Shown here one piece after another: positions 27,610 through 35,000 of a stretch of 42,006 nt of DNA. The notes beneath the pieces were generated by a model. The model was not told the DNA's origin, made no database searches, and saw only the letters and a program-made list of their open reading frames with translations. The stretch comes from Deltaproteobacteria bacterium (GTDB taxonomy: Bacteria > Desulfobacterota > Desulfarculia > Adiutricales > JAFDHD01): assembly GCA_019306365.1 (NCBI GenBank), contig JAFDLS010000014.1, positions 1 through 42,006 on the forward strand. The letters run 5' to 3'. Position numbers and translations under genes: made by a program. Position 1 is the first letter of the stretch; each line of letters starts with the position of its first letter.

Positions 27610-27891
27610 TTATGTAGCACATAAACTGTCCGGTCGAAAAGGATCAAGGAGCTCCCTGACCTTGCCATAGGGCACCATGAGCAGACCAGCGGATTTTTTC
27701 AGGTCAGAAGCTGCCCTGGCCACCAGCTTGAACGATACCATACCGGCTGAAACAAAAAGGCTAATCTCGCTTTTGATCAGTTTTTTGATATCATATCAGA
27801 TGGTTGATTGGGATATATGAAATTTTTTGACCGCTTTAGCGCATAATCCAGGATTATAAAAATAAGCAGCCGTTTCGATAAATTTTGTCAT
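27610..27891 (-). pseudogene. LysR-type regulator N-terminal fragment with in-frame TGA
   Basis: Reading from the ATG at 27891 gives MTKFIETAAYFYNPG, then KAVKKFHISQSTI, a TGA (27798-27796), then YDIKKLIKSEISLF and on to a TAA at 27610-27612. The order matches the LysR winged-helix domain, in which a Ser follows SQSTI, so TGA probably replaced a TCA serine codon. After LF the similarity fades and the frame ends after about 93 codons, where LysR proteins run to about 300. It is therefore both interrupted and lacks the effector domain. It is divergent from the PxxKW gene, the usual layout for a LysR gene and its target. Confidence 0.55.
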
Positions 27892-27929
27892 TCCATCATT
27901 AAAAAATGTCAATAATGTTAAAAAAAGGA

Positions 27930-27957
27930 TTGACAGGTTTAAAATTGCTAGTATATA
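27930..27957 (+). promoter_or_regulatory. Sigma-70-type promoter for the PxxKW gene
   Basis: TTGACA (27930-27935), 16-base spacer, TATATA (27952-27957; a 17-base spacer gives ATATAA). The -35 is perfect consensus. The start codon of the downstream gene is 67 bases further. The short, strong-looking promoter with a strong terminator after the gene suggests an independently and perhaps highly expressed small gene. Confidence 0.7.
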
Positions 27958-28023
27958 AGGCCTTAACCAATAAGAAGGGTGGCCACTCGTCACCCTTAAA
28001 TTTTGTATAAGGGAGTGGTTCCA

Positions 28024-28302
28024 ATGAATTGTCAAACCGTAAAAAAAGGTGTGGAATGTGTCTTCATGACCAAAAAGGGGTGCGAATTTAACGGCGGCAC
28101 ATGCCACACGATCATTCCTCAGTGTGAAGGTTGCGAAAGAGCTCGTGAATTTGAAGCCGGAGTTTTCTGCATTACGGTTCCAGACCCACAGATAAAATGG
28201 CGTCGAGGAACTTGTAACCTGGCAACACACATCAAGGAAAAAACCGAGAGTAAAAAACCGATGCTCAATCCGATCAAGGCTTCCAAAAGAGGTGCCCGTT
28301 AA
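28024..28302 (+). CDS. PxxKW-family cysteine-rich protein
   Basis: A 92-residue cytoplasmic protein with nine cysteines spread over the first 70 residues: NCQTVKKGVECVF, KKGCEF, GGTCHTIIPQCEGC, FCIT and GTCNLA. The sequence PDPQIKWRRGTC contains the PxxKW motif that names a small family known mostly from sulfate-reducing Desulfobacterota. The cysteine spacing suggests metal (zinc or iron) binding, but the function is unknown. The ATG at 28024 has AGGGAGTGG upstream; an in-frame ATG at 28003 has no ribosome site. Monocistronic, with its own promoter and terminator. Confidence 0.88.
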   Translation: MNCQTVKKGVECVFMTKKGCEFNGGTCHTIIPQCEGCERAREFEAGVFCITVPDPQIKWRRGTCNLATHIKEKTESKKPMLNPIKASKRGAR

Positions 28303-28322
28303 AATATATTTTCCCAAATTTA

Positions 28323-28362
28323 AAATACGGCGCAGATTGATAACAAATTCTGCGCCGTATTT
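28323..28362 (+). terminator. Rho-independent terminator after the PxxKW gene
   Basis: A perfect 14-bp stem AAATACGGCGCAGA (28323-28336) pairs with TCTGCGCCGTATTT (28349-28362) around a 12-base loop, followed by a further run of T. It lies 21 bases after the PxxKW stop codon. Among the strongest hairpins in the window. Confidence 0.92.
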
Positions 28363-28565
28363 TTTTATTATTTTCCACTCACCACGCCCAAATCTTGAAT
28401 CGATTGTGTACAGCTAGGCAATATTTGACCCCGCCGCCAAAATTATAACACTATATCAGCGGCTGCTTGCCTCGAAATTTAATATTTTCAGATACTTATA
28501 AATAACACTGCCCTGGCACTTTTTTTGCTTCTTTAAAAAGACAAAATTGCTTAAGGAGAAAGCCC

Positions 28566-28706
28566 ATGGAATTTCTGGCCGCGTCCGGTGTCTGTTTGGC
28601 CGTTTTGCTCGGATCGGTGGTGTATGAAACCCGCCGTATGAAAAAGGAAGAAAGGGAGACCAGAAATCTCTTGAAATCCTTGTCTAGAAGCGTGAAAAAC
28701 AACTAA
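28566..28706 (+). CDS. Small single-span membrane protein, 46 residues
   Basis: The ATG at 28566 is preceded by TTAAGGAGAAAGCCC, an excellent ribosome site. The protein begins MEFLAASGVCLAVLLGSVV, one hydrophobic helix, followed by a basic tail (YETRRMKKEERETRNLLKS) predicted to be cytoplasmic and helical. I do not recognise a family. The strong ribosome site and clean helix-plus-charged-tail design argue it is real. Repeat C1 begins directly after its stop codon. A clear promoter is not seen in the ~195 bases after the preceding terminator. Confidence 0.6.
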   Translation: MEFLAASGVCLAVLLGSVVYETRRMKKEERETRNLLKSLSRSVKNN

Positions 28707-28897
28707 AGCGTTTGTCATAAAAAAGTTCCGTTTGGCCTTGAGGCAGGAGAAGATTTAATTTCGATTTTTATCGTAAGTTACCATATGACAAACGCCAAAA
28801 CATCCTGTAACTGCGGCCTGTTACATCATGTTAGCCGCTGTTAGAGGCTTGATTTAGCTTAGAAATCATACGGAAAAAATTCTGGCAATTACTAGAA
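28707..28897. repeat. Inverted-repeat copy C1 (about 191 bp)
   Basis: Begins AGCGTTTGTCATAA and ends GGCAATTACTAGAA. A diverged reverse-complement copy (C2) lies at 31845-32036. C1 has an internal subunit, 28708-28795, bounded by perfect 11-bp inverted repeats GCGTTTGTCAT and ATGACAAACGC, then a tail rich in short dyads. The copies share the order of all segments with many substitutions, so the duplication is not recent. It abuts repeat B on its right and the 46-residue gene on its left. No coding potential seen. Confidence 0.85.
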
Positions 28898-29067
28898 GCT
28901 ATCTCAAAATTAGCGTTTTGGTCTAAATCGCGGAGAAAGAAAATTTAACCCGCAGGAATATGTTAGATATTTCGAGGACTTAATTTTGAGCCTGACATAT
29001 GCCGCTGCAGCGTGAGCGAAGCGGTGCTCATGAGTTAGGGTAAAAAAACTTTTTTGAGATGGCTTCT
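28894..29067. repeat. MITE-like repeat B: A-type core with different termini
   Basis: 174 bp. The interior (AATTTAACCCGCAGGAATAT ... CATATGCCGCTGCAGC ... AGCGAAGCGG) is the A1/A2 interior in reverse orientation. The ends, however, are AGAAGCTATCTCAAAA (28894-28909) and TTTTGAGATGGCTTCT (29052-29067), a 16-bp inverted pair with one mismatch and unlike the TGAGACCTCTGC ends of A1/A2. It fills the gap between C1 and the tlyA stop codon at 29077. Confidence 0.85.
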
Positions 29068-29076
29068 ATAACTTGT

Positions 29077-29829
29077 TTAGAGTGGCAGGGTAAGGAGTAA
29101 AAAATATTCTTGATTTCCTTTGGGGCCTTTAATGCGAGCGGGCAGCCGGTCACGGACCTCGAACCCTAATCCCCTCGACACAGCGGCGACCGATTCAACA
29201 GCTTCAAGCTGAATCTTAGTATCTCGCACCACTCCCCCTTTTCCGACTTTCTCCCGGCCCGCCTCAAACTGAGGTTTAACCAGGGCCAGGATGTTTCCTC
29301 CGGTCTTTATCAGGGTCTTTATCGACGGCAAAATCAAGGACAAAGAAATAAAAGAAACATCGATCACTGCCAGATCGAATAATTCCTCAAACCGGTCCGG
29401 CTCTAAAAACCGGGCGTTGGTTCTCTCCATAATCCGAACTCTTGGATCTTCCCTGAGACGCCAGTGGAGCTGACCGTAACCAACATCTATGGCTGTTACA
29501 TGGTCAGCGCCGCGTTTGAGCAGACAATCGGTGAACCCGCCGGTTGAGGCTCCGACATCCAGCACTCTTAAACCCCTCACGTCCATTTTCAAATCTTCGA
29601 GAGCGCCATCAAGCTTCAAGCCTCCCCGGCTGGCAAACCTTACACCCTTGTCTTTGAGAACCAGTTCTGTTTCAATCGCAAGCATTTGTCCGGCTTTCTC
29701 CACCCGGCTGCGCACGATTCCGCCGCTCATGGTCAGTACCTGACCTGCCATGATCAAAGCCCGAGCCTGAGATCTCGTTTCAGCCAGACCTCGCTCGACC
29801 GTAAGTTGATCAGCCCGAATTTTTTTCAT
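29077..29829 (-). CDS. tlyA: TlyA-family rRNA 2'-O-methyltransferase / hemolysin-A family
   Basis: Two domains: S4 RNA-binding (about 1-62: RADQLTVERGLAETRSQARA, then VLTMSG) and an FtsJ/RrmJ methyltransferase (about 65-245). VLDVGASTGGFTDCLLKRGA is the SAM-binding motif; AIDVGYGQLHW, AVIDVSFISLSLILP and ALVKPQFEAGREKVGKGGVV supply the remaining family motifs. In mycobacteria TlyA methylates 16S C1409 and 23S C1920; the target here is assumed by homology. Length 250. The ATG overlaps the dxs stop by four bases. The dxs-tlyA order is widespread. Confidence 0.93.
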   Translation of the reverse strand: MKKIRADQLTVERGLAETRSQARALIMAGQVLTMSGGIVRSRVEKAGQMLAIETELVLKDKGVRFASRGGLKLDGALEDLKMDVRGLRVLDVGASTGGFTDCLLKRGADHVTAIDVGYGQLHWRLREDPRVRIMERTNARFLEPDRFEELFDLAVIDVSFISLSLILPSIKTLIKTGGNILALVKPQFEAGREKVGKGGVVRDTKIQLEAVESVAAVSRGLGFEVRDRLPARIKGPKGNQEYFLLLTLPL

Positions 29830-31706
29830 TTATCGTTTAAAAGTTCAAGGGCGGCTTTATGGATTCCGGGTGCATCGAGACCGATACTCTGGCGCAGTTC
29901 AGCCTGAGTGCCATGTTCAATAAAGCAGTCTCTGATGCCCAGGTGTTTTATTTGTATGTTTGACAAACTATTTTCGGATAAAAGCTCACTAACCGCTGAG
30001 CCGAAGCCGCCCAGAACGGTATTTTCCTCGACACACAGTACCTTTCCAACTGCACGCGTCCGGTCAAGAATTAGCTTCTCATCCAGCGGTTTGACAAAGC
30101 GAGCATTGATGACGTTGGCTTCAACACCTTCGGCAGCCAAGGTTTCGGCACATGAACACGCTGGATGAACCATGGTTCCCACAGCCAGAATAAGTATATC
30201 GTCACCAGTTCTTAATTCTTCAGCGCATCCGATTTCCAAAGGCTTGCTTTCCTCACCAAAAAGCGGCCCCACTCCCTGTCCCCGGGGATAGCGTATCGCG
30301 ATCGGACCATTATGATCAAGGGCCAGCGCCAGCATCTGACGGAGTTCGTTCTCATCCTTGGGAACAGCTATGGTCATATTGGGCATAGTCCGCATGAAGG
30401 AAAGATCAAAGATTCCATGATGAGTTGGGCCATCCTCGCCGACCAGTCCGGCTCGATCCAGTGCAAAAACCACCGGCAGGTTCTGAAGGCAGACGTCCTG
30501 GAGTATCTGATCAAAGGCACGCTGGATAAATGTTGAATAAATAGCAATTACCGGTTTGAACCCTTCGAGGGCCAAACCGGCGGCAAAGGTAACGGCATGC
30601 TGTTCGGCAATAGCCACGTCAAAAAATCGGTCCGGGAAACGCTGGGCAAATGCAGAAAGGCCCGTTCCTTCAGGCATGGCAGCGGTTATGGCTATTACGC
30701 GCTCATCGAGTTCGGCCATCTCCAGAAGTGTCTGACCGAAAACCTCGGTATAAGTGGGCACGGGTTTCGGGCTTTTTTTCGGATTGCCGGTTTTAACCTC
30801 AAACGCGCCGACGCCATGAAAATGAACAGGGTTCTTTTCCGCCGGCTCATAGCCCTTACCCTTTACGGTCATAACGTGAATTAAAACCGGCCCCTCCAGG
30901 TTCTTACTGTTGGTAAAAACTTCGATTAATCGATTGAAACGGTGTCCGCTTATCGGCCCTATGTATTCAAAATCAAAGGCTTCAAAAAGAAAGCTCGGGG
31001 AGATAAAACCTCGGAAAGATTCCTCACTGCGCCTGACCAGCTGAATAATATTTTCCCCGATCCCCGGCACAGTGCGCAGAAAGTTCTGTACCTCTTTTTT
31101 AAAGGCGACATAACCCTTTTTGGTCATTTTACGACTAAGAAAAGATGATAAAGCGCCCACATTGCGAGAGATAGACATCTCGTTATCATTCAAGACCACA
31201 ATCAGATTCTTACTGAGTTCGCCTGCCTGGTTCAGACCCTCGAAAGCCATGCCGCCGGTCAGCGATCCATCACCGACCACAGCGATGACCCGACCTGGCG
31301 CTTGTTTAAGTTCAAGAGCGACACTCATGCCCAAACCCGCTGAAATGGCGGTTGAGGAATGACCGGAATCCAGTAAGTCGTACTCGCTTTCAACCCGTTT
31401 TGGGAAACCCGAGAGTCCGCCTTTTTGCCGTAAGGCCTTAAATTGATCGCGTCTGCCTGTGAGAAGTTTATGCGCATACGCCTGATGACCCACGTCCCAG
31501 ACGATTCTATCCGGAGGGGTATCGTAGATATAATGCAGCGCAATCGTTAACTCAACAACACCCAGCGACGGCGCCAGATGCCCGCCTGTTTTCGCTACAG
31601 TGTTGATTATTTCACCTCTGATATCCTGGGCCAAAACCGGCAGTTCATCAACATCAAGCCGCCTCAAATCAGCCGGACTATTTATCGTATCTAACAAGCG
31701 TGACAT
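29826..31706 (-). CDS. dxs: 1-deoxy-D-xylulose-5-phosphate synthase (Dxs)
   Basis: First enzyme of the MEP isoprenoid pathway; condenses pyruvate with glyceraldehyde 3-phosphate using thiamine diphosphate. HLAPSLGVVELTIALHY and DVGHQAYAHKLLTGR are Dxs signatures. VVGDGSLTGGMAFEGLNQAG holds the TPP/Mg site. DAGHSS-like LLDSGHSSTAIS, and the transketolase domain with AIAEQHAVTFAAGLA and DRAGLVGEDGPTHHG are all intact. I start at the ATG at 31706 (626 residues) because AGGA lies at a good distance; a GTG at 31727 is the alternative. Lies between inverted repeats C1 and C2, with ispA further upstream. Confidence 0.95.
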   Translation of the reverse strand: MSRLLDTINSPADLRRLDVDELPVLAQDIRGEIINTVAKTGGHLAPSLGVVELTIALHYIYDTPPDRIVWDVGHQAYAHKLLTGRRDQFKALRQKGGLSGFPKRVESEYDLLDSGHSSTAISAGLGMSVALELKQAPGRVIAVVGDGSLTGGMAFEGLNQAGELSKNLIVVLNDNEMSISRNVGALSSFLSRKMTKKGYVAFKKEVQNFLRTVPGIGENIIQLVRRSEESFRGFISPSFLFEAFDFEYIGPISGHRFNRLIEVFTNSKNLEGPVLIHVMTVKGKGYEPAEKNPVHFHGVGAFEVKTGNPKKSPKPVPTYTEVFGQTLLEMAELDERVIAITAAMPEGTGLSAFAQRFPDRFFDVAIAEQHAVTFAAGLALEGFKPVIAIYSTFIQRAFDQILQDVCLQNLPVVFALDRAGLVGEDGPTHHGIFDLSFMRTMPNMTIAVPKDENELRQMLALALDHNGPIAIRYPRGQGVGPLFGEESKPLEIGCAEELRTGDDILILAVGTMVHPACSCAETLAAEGVEANVINARFVKPLDEKLILDRTRAVGKVLCVEENTVLGGFGSAVSELLSENSLSNIQIKHLGIRDCFIEHGTQAELRQSIGLDAPGIHKAALELLNDK

Positions 31707-31844
31707 TTTATTTCCTGAAATACTCACTTATCGTTCAAAAGCTGTTCTTCTTTTAATTATGTTTAACCATCAAAATGAGAGATCATTAAAGCCGCCAGTC
31801 AGCTTAGGTATCAAAGCGGTGTTTTAATCAGCCCCAATTAATTT

Positions 31845-32036
31845 TTCTAGTAATTGCCAGAATTACGTTCCGTTTGATTACTAAGGTAAATCAAGGCTCT
31901 AACAACGGCTGACAACATATAACACAAGGCAATTACATGATGTTTTGGCGTTTGTCGTAAGGTGGCTTACGCGAATGGCCGAAATTAAACCTTCTCTCAC
32001 CCTAAGGCCAAACAGAACATATTTATGACAAACGCT
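31845..32036. repeat. Inverted-repeat copy C2 (about 192 bp)
   Basis: Reverse complement of C1 with substitutions: reading the minus strand it begins AGCGTTTGTCATAAATATG and ends CTGGCAATTACTAGAA. The inner subunit ends GCGTTTGTCAT and a one-mismatch partner (ACGACAAACGC). It fills most of the 363-bp gap between ispA and dxs; the remaining ~138 bases next to dxs (31707-31844) show no gene. Any ispA-dxs cotranscript or a dxs promoter must cross or lie in it. Confidence 0.85.
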
Positions 32037-32069
32037 CTAACTCCTCGTAATTAACAGGGTGAATTTGTT

Positions 32070-32960
32070 TCATTTCCGCCTGGTCAAAAAATAAGACGCT
32101 ATTTCGCGCAGGGAATCCGCTTCCCGCCCAAAAACCGACAGGGCGGCCCGGCCTTCAGCCACCATTTCTTGAGCCACCTCCCAGGACCGGTCTCGACCGG
32201 CAACGCCAGGATAAGTAGCTTTACAGCGATCCTCGTCCCCGCCGGTTTCCTTACCCATAAGTTCCGGATCGCCCTCAATATCCAGAATATCATCCGTGAT
32301 CTGGAAAGCAAGCCCAATGCTCCGCCCATAATAATTTATGGCTTCGATCTGGCTCTCGCCGCCGCCGCCAAGAATGGCGCCTGAAGTCACAGACGCGGCG
32401 ATCAAGGCCCCGGACTTGTGATTGTGAATGAACCTCACCACGGTCTCATCCACCTCACGGCCCTCTGACTCCATATCTACCACCTGCCCGGCGATCATAC
32501 CTTTCTTGCCCGCGGCCCGGGCGATAACATCCAATGCCGCCAGGGCTCTATCCGGCGGAACCAGACCCTTAAGGCCAGCCCTGGCCAATTGCCCCAGGCC
32601 CTCGGTCAGCAGCCCGTCTCCGGCCAGGATTGCCAGGGCTTCGCCAAAAACCTTGTGACTGGTCGCCCTGCCTCGGCGCAGATCGTCATCATCCATAAAT
32701 GGCAGATCATCGTGGATCAGGGAATAGGTATGAATCATTTCCAGAGCCACGGCCGCCGGCATGGCGGCCTCAGGGGAACCTCCCACGGTTTCAGCCCCGG
32801 CCAGACAGAGAATAGGTCTCAAACGCTTACCGCCCGCGAAAAGACTATACCGCATAGCCCGGTCCAGCATCTGAGCCAGTCCGTGCTCCTCGGGCAAGGC
32901 CTCTTCAAGCGCCCGGTCAATCATCTCTCTTCTTTGAGCCAGGTAAGCTTTAAGATCCAA
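32070..32960 (-). CDS. ispA: Polyprenyl synthetase, farnesyl-diphosphate synthase type (IspA)
   Basis: Chain elongation of isoprenyl diphosphates downstream of Dxs. AGGKRLRPILCLAGAE binds the allylic/IPP diphosphate. The first aspartate-rich motif is HDDLPFMDDDDLRRG and the second is FQITDDILDIEGDPELMGK. The two-residue insertion in the first motif (DDLPFMD) is the bacterial FPP synthase type. I prefer the TTG at 32960 (about 296 residues) because AGGAAGAGG lies upstream and family proteins begin near DLKAYLAQRR; ATG at 32981 or GTG at 33005 are alternatives with larger xseB overlap. xseA-xseB-ispA is a conserved trio. Confidence 0.92.
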   Translation of the reverse strand: MDLKAYLAQRREMIDRALEEALPEEHGLAQMLDRAMRYSLFAGGKRLRPILCLAGAETVGGSPEAAMPAAVALEMIHTYSLIHDDLPFMDDDDLRRGRATSHKVFGEALAILAGDGLLTEGLGQLARAGLKGLVPPDRALAALDVIARAAGKKGMIAGQVVDMESEGREVDETVVRFIHNHKSGALIAASVTSGAILGGGGESQIEAINYYGRSIGLAFQITDDILDIEGDPELMGKETGGDEDRCKATYPGVAGRDRSWEVAQEMVAEGRAALSVFGREADSLREIASYFLTRRK

Positions 32961-33222
32961 GTCCGTTATCCTCTTCCTCATCAGAAGACAGGGCGAAATT
33001 ATCACTTACCAGTTCACCGTTGTCATTTTTGAGCAGCAATTCCAGTTTTTGTTCAACCTGATCCAGTTTTTTATTAAGATTGCGAGCCAGCTTAATCCCT
33101 TCCTCAAACAGTGACAATGATTTATCAAGGTTCAATTCTTCTGATTCCAGATCCTCAACCAATTGTTCCAGGCGTCCAAGTCCCTTTTCAAAGGTCAATT
33201 CATCTTCTTTTTTTCCTGCCAT
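32950..33222 (-). CDS. xseB: Exodeoxyribonuclease VII small subunit (XseB)
   Basis: Small helical subunit, several copies of which bind one XseA. 90 residues; FEKGLGRLEQLVEDLESEEL and LSLFEEGIKLARNLNKKL are the XseB helical hairpin. A C-terminal acidic tail (SSDEEEDNG) is longer than in E. coli XseB (80 residues). The ATG directly follows the xseA stop codon with no spacer, so translation is probably coupled. Confidence 0.94.
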   Translation of the reverse strand: MAGKKEDELTFEKGLGRLEQLVEDLESEELNLDKSLSLFEEGIKLARNLNKKLDQVEQKLELLLKNDNGELVSDNFALSSDEEEDNGLGS

Positions 33223-34596
33223 TTATCTAACCTCATCCACCATTACGTCCAGTTCACCTTCTGCCAGGAGAACGTTTAACTTTTCCCCGACATCAGTATC
33301 ACGCACGGAACGTAAAACGGTTAATTCCGGTCTCTTCCGGACCACGGCGTAACCTCGCTTTAGAACGGCTAACGGATTTAAATCCCCCAGTCTCGATAAA
33401 TATATCAGAAGGCTCTCGCGAGAACGAGACACACGAGCCAGACCGGCCTTGATCATGGTCTGCCGCAGTCCTTTAAGCCTTGTTTTGACCGTTTCCAGTT
33501 TAATGCGGGGGTTGTTCATGGCCAGACGGATTTTTGTTTCCATCAGGGTTTGACGGCGGGTTTCGAGTACCAGCCGGGCCGTGTTAATAAATTCATCTGT
33601 CAAATCATCAAGCCTTAGCCGGCGATCGGCCAATCGCCTAAAAGGGTCGCCTAAACGCGTGAGGAAATGGGCTGTTTGTTCCCGAACCAGGTTCACCCTG
33701 CCTCGAACAGCCATGACCATCCGATTAATAAGGATATCGACATGCGTTTTTAACACCGCTTTTTCGCGAAATATCAACGCAGCGGCGGCTGAAGGTGTCG
33801 GCGCTCTTAAATCGGCCACAAAATCAGATATGGAAAAATCAACCTCATGACCCACCGCCGATACAACTGGGAGGCCGGACGAAGCCACAGCCCGGGCGAC
33901 TATCTCTTCATTGAAGGCCCACAAATCCTCCAGCGATCCTCCCCCCCGGGTGAGAACGATTAGGTCAAAGCCGCCCCATCGGTTCAGGTCTTTTACGGCA
34001 TCGGCGATCTCCTGAGCGGCACCTTCGCCCTGAACACGAACCGGATAGATTGACAGCGCCGCGTTCTCAAAGCGCTGTCTGGCTACCCGGATAAAATCCT
34101 TGACCGCCGCGCCGGTGGGCGACGTGACCAGGGCTACCCGCTGAGGTAAATAAGGCAGGGGCTTTTTTCGTTCCTCATCGAAAAGACCTTCCTCAGCCAG
34201 TTTGGCTTTTAATTTTTCAAAGGCCAGCCTGAGCGCTCCCTCGCCATGGGGCTCCATGTAATCGATAATTATCTGGTACTCCCCACGGGCCTCATAAACC
34301 GAAATACGTCCTCGAACCAGAACCTCCTGCCCGTCTTCCGGTTCAAAATCAAGGTAACGCTGCTCTCTTCGGAACATAACCGCCCGAAGTTGAGCGCCCG
34401 CATCCTTTAAGGTCAGGTAGTAATGTCCCGAACCCGGAAGGCGCAGGTTGGAAATCTCCCCGGTGAGCCAGACCTGACCGAACTCGAGCTCGATCAGGGA
34501 CTTGAGCTGCGCGGTCAACTCGCTCACTGACAAAATTTCTCGGTTAAATAAATCCTCGCTCAAATTCAAGGCCTTTTCGCTGTCCATCACCTTCAA
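33223..34596 (-). CDS. xseA: Exodeoxyribonuclease VII large subunit (XseA)
   Basis: Catalytic subunit of the single-strand exonuclease VII, used in mismatch and damage repair. N-terminal OB-fold about 20-118 (SVSELTAQLKSLIE, VWLTGEISNLRLPGSGHYYL). Catalytic domain with VALVTSPTGAAVKDFIRV, LIVLTRGGGSLEDLWAFNEE and SAVGHEVDFSISDFVADLRAPTP-type signature (HEVDF, DLRAPTPSAAA). A long helical segment (about 280-400) and a C-terminal segment (LNPLAVLKRGYAVV) follow. Length 457 matches E. coli (456). First gene of xseA-xseB-ispA. Confidence 0.96.
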   Translation of the reverse strand: MKVMDSEKALNLSEDLFNREILSVSELTAQLKSLIELEFGQVWLTGEISNLRLPGSGHYYLTLKDAGAQLRAVMFRREQRYLDFEPEDGQEVLVRGRISVYEARGEYQIIIDYMEPHGEGALRLAFEKLKAKLAEEGLFDEERKKPLPYLPQRVALVTSPTGAAVKDFIRVARQRFENAALSIYPVRVQGEGAAQEIADAVKDLNRWGGFDLIVLTRGGGSLEDLWAFNEEIVARAVASSGLPVVSAVGHEVDFSISDFVADLRAPTPSAAAALIFREKAVLKTHVDILINRMVMAVRGRVNLVREQTAHFLTRLGDPFRRLADRRLRLDDLTDEFINTARLVLETRRQTLMETKIRLAMNNPRIKLETVKTRLKGLRQTMIKAGLARVSRSRESLLIYLSRLGDLNPLAVLKRGYAVVRKRPELTVLRSVRDTDVGEKLNVLLAEGELDVMVDEVR

Positions 34597-35000
34597 AGGT
34601 AATCGTTTTATGAAGACTTAACATGATCAACTTTTTTAAGCAAATGATTTCACTGTTAAATATCTATTCGCGAGGTTCGCTTGAACAGAAAAATCGGTTC
34701 AAGACTTCAGGTATTATAATACCGCCAAATACAGGTGGCGGCAAGAGGCAGGTTATGATATTCTTAAATGCGTTTCGTCACATGAATATTGCTAAAATCT
34801 TAAGATATCTGCACGTTGAAACAGTGAAGGCCTAAACAACCTCCTAGCTTTCAGCTTTGAACCATACGAGAAAGATAGACCTGGATTTCTTAGGAAGGCG
34901 TTCTTTGAATCCGGGGTTGGCAAACGCCTCGATTTCGATGATTCTAAAACAGATTTAAATCCTGAACAATAAAATGAAAACTCCACAAGGAGGAAGCGAG
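34597..35000. promoter_or_regulatory. Divergent intergenic region between xseA and the ATC-hydrolase-like gene
   Basis: About 404 bases with no supported gene; the 70-codon plus-strand reading at 34623 shows no protein features. Three dyads lie close together: TTGAAC/GTTCAA (34681-34702, 10-base loop), a perfect 14-bp palindrome GGTATTATAATACC (34710-34723) and CCGCC/GGCGG (34722-34741). TATAAT occurs inside the palindrome but has no good -35 at 17 bases. The region must hold promoters for both directions and probably one operator. Confidence 0.45.

Noticed and set aside
27796-27798. Selenocysteine reading of the in-frame TGA in the LysR fragment
   Set aside because: The position is a serine in the DNA-binding helix of the family, no SECIS hairpin is evident next to it, and the protein is truncated anyway.
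34623-34835. 70-codon plus-strand reading between xseA and the ATC-hydrolase-like gene
   Set aside because: It covers the cluster of dyads, has no good ribosome site and no recognisable domain.
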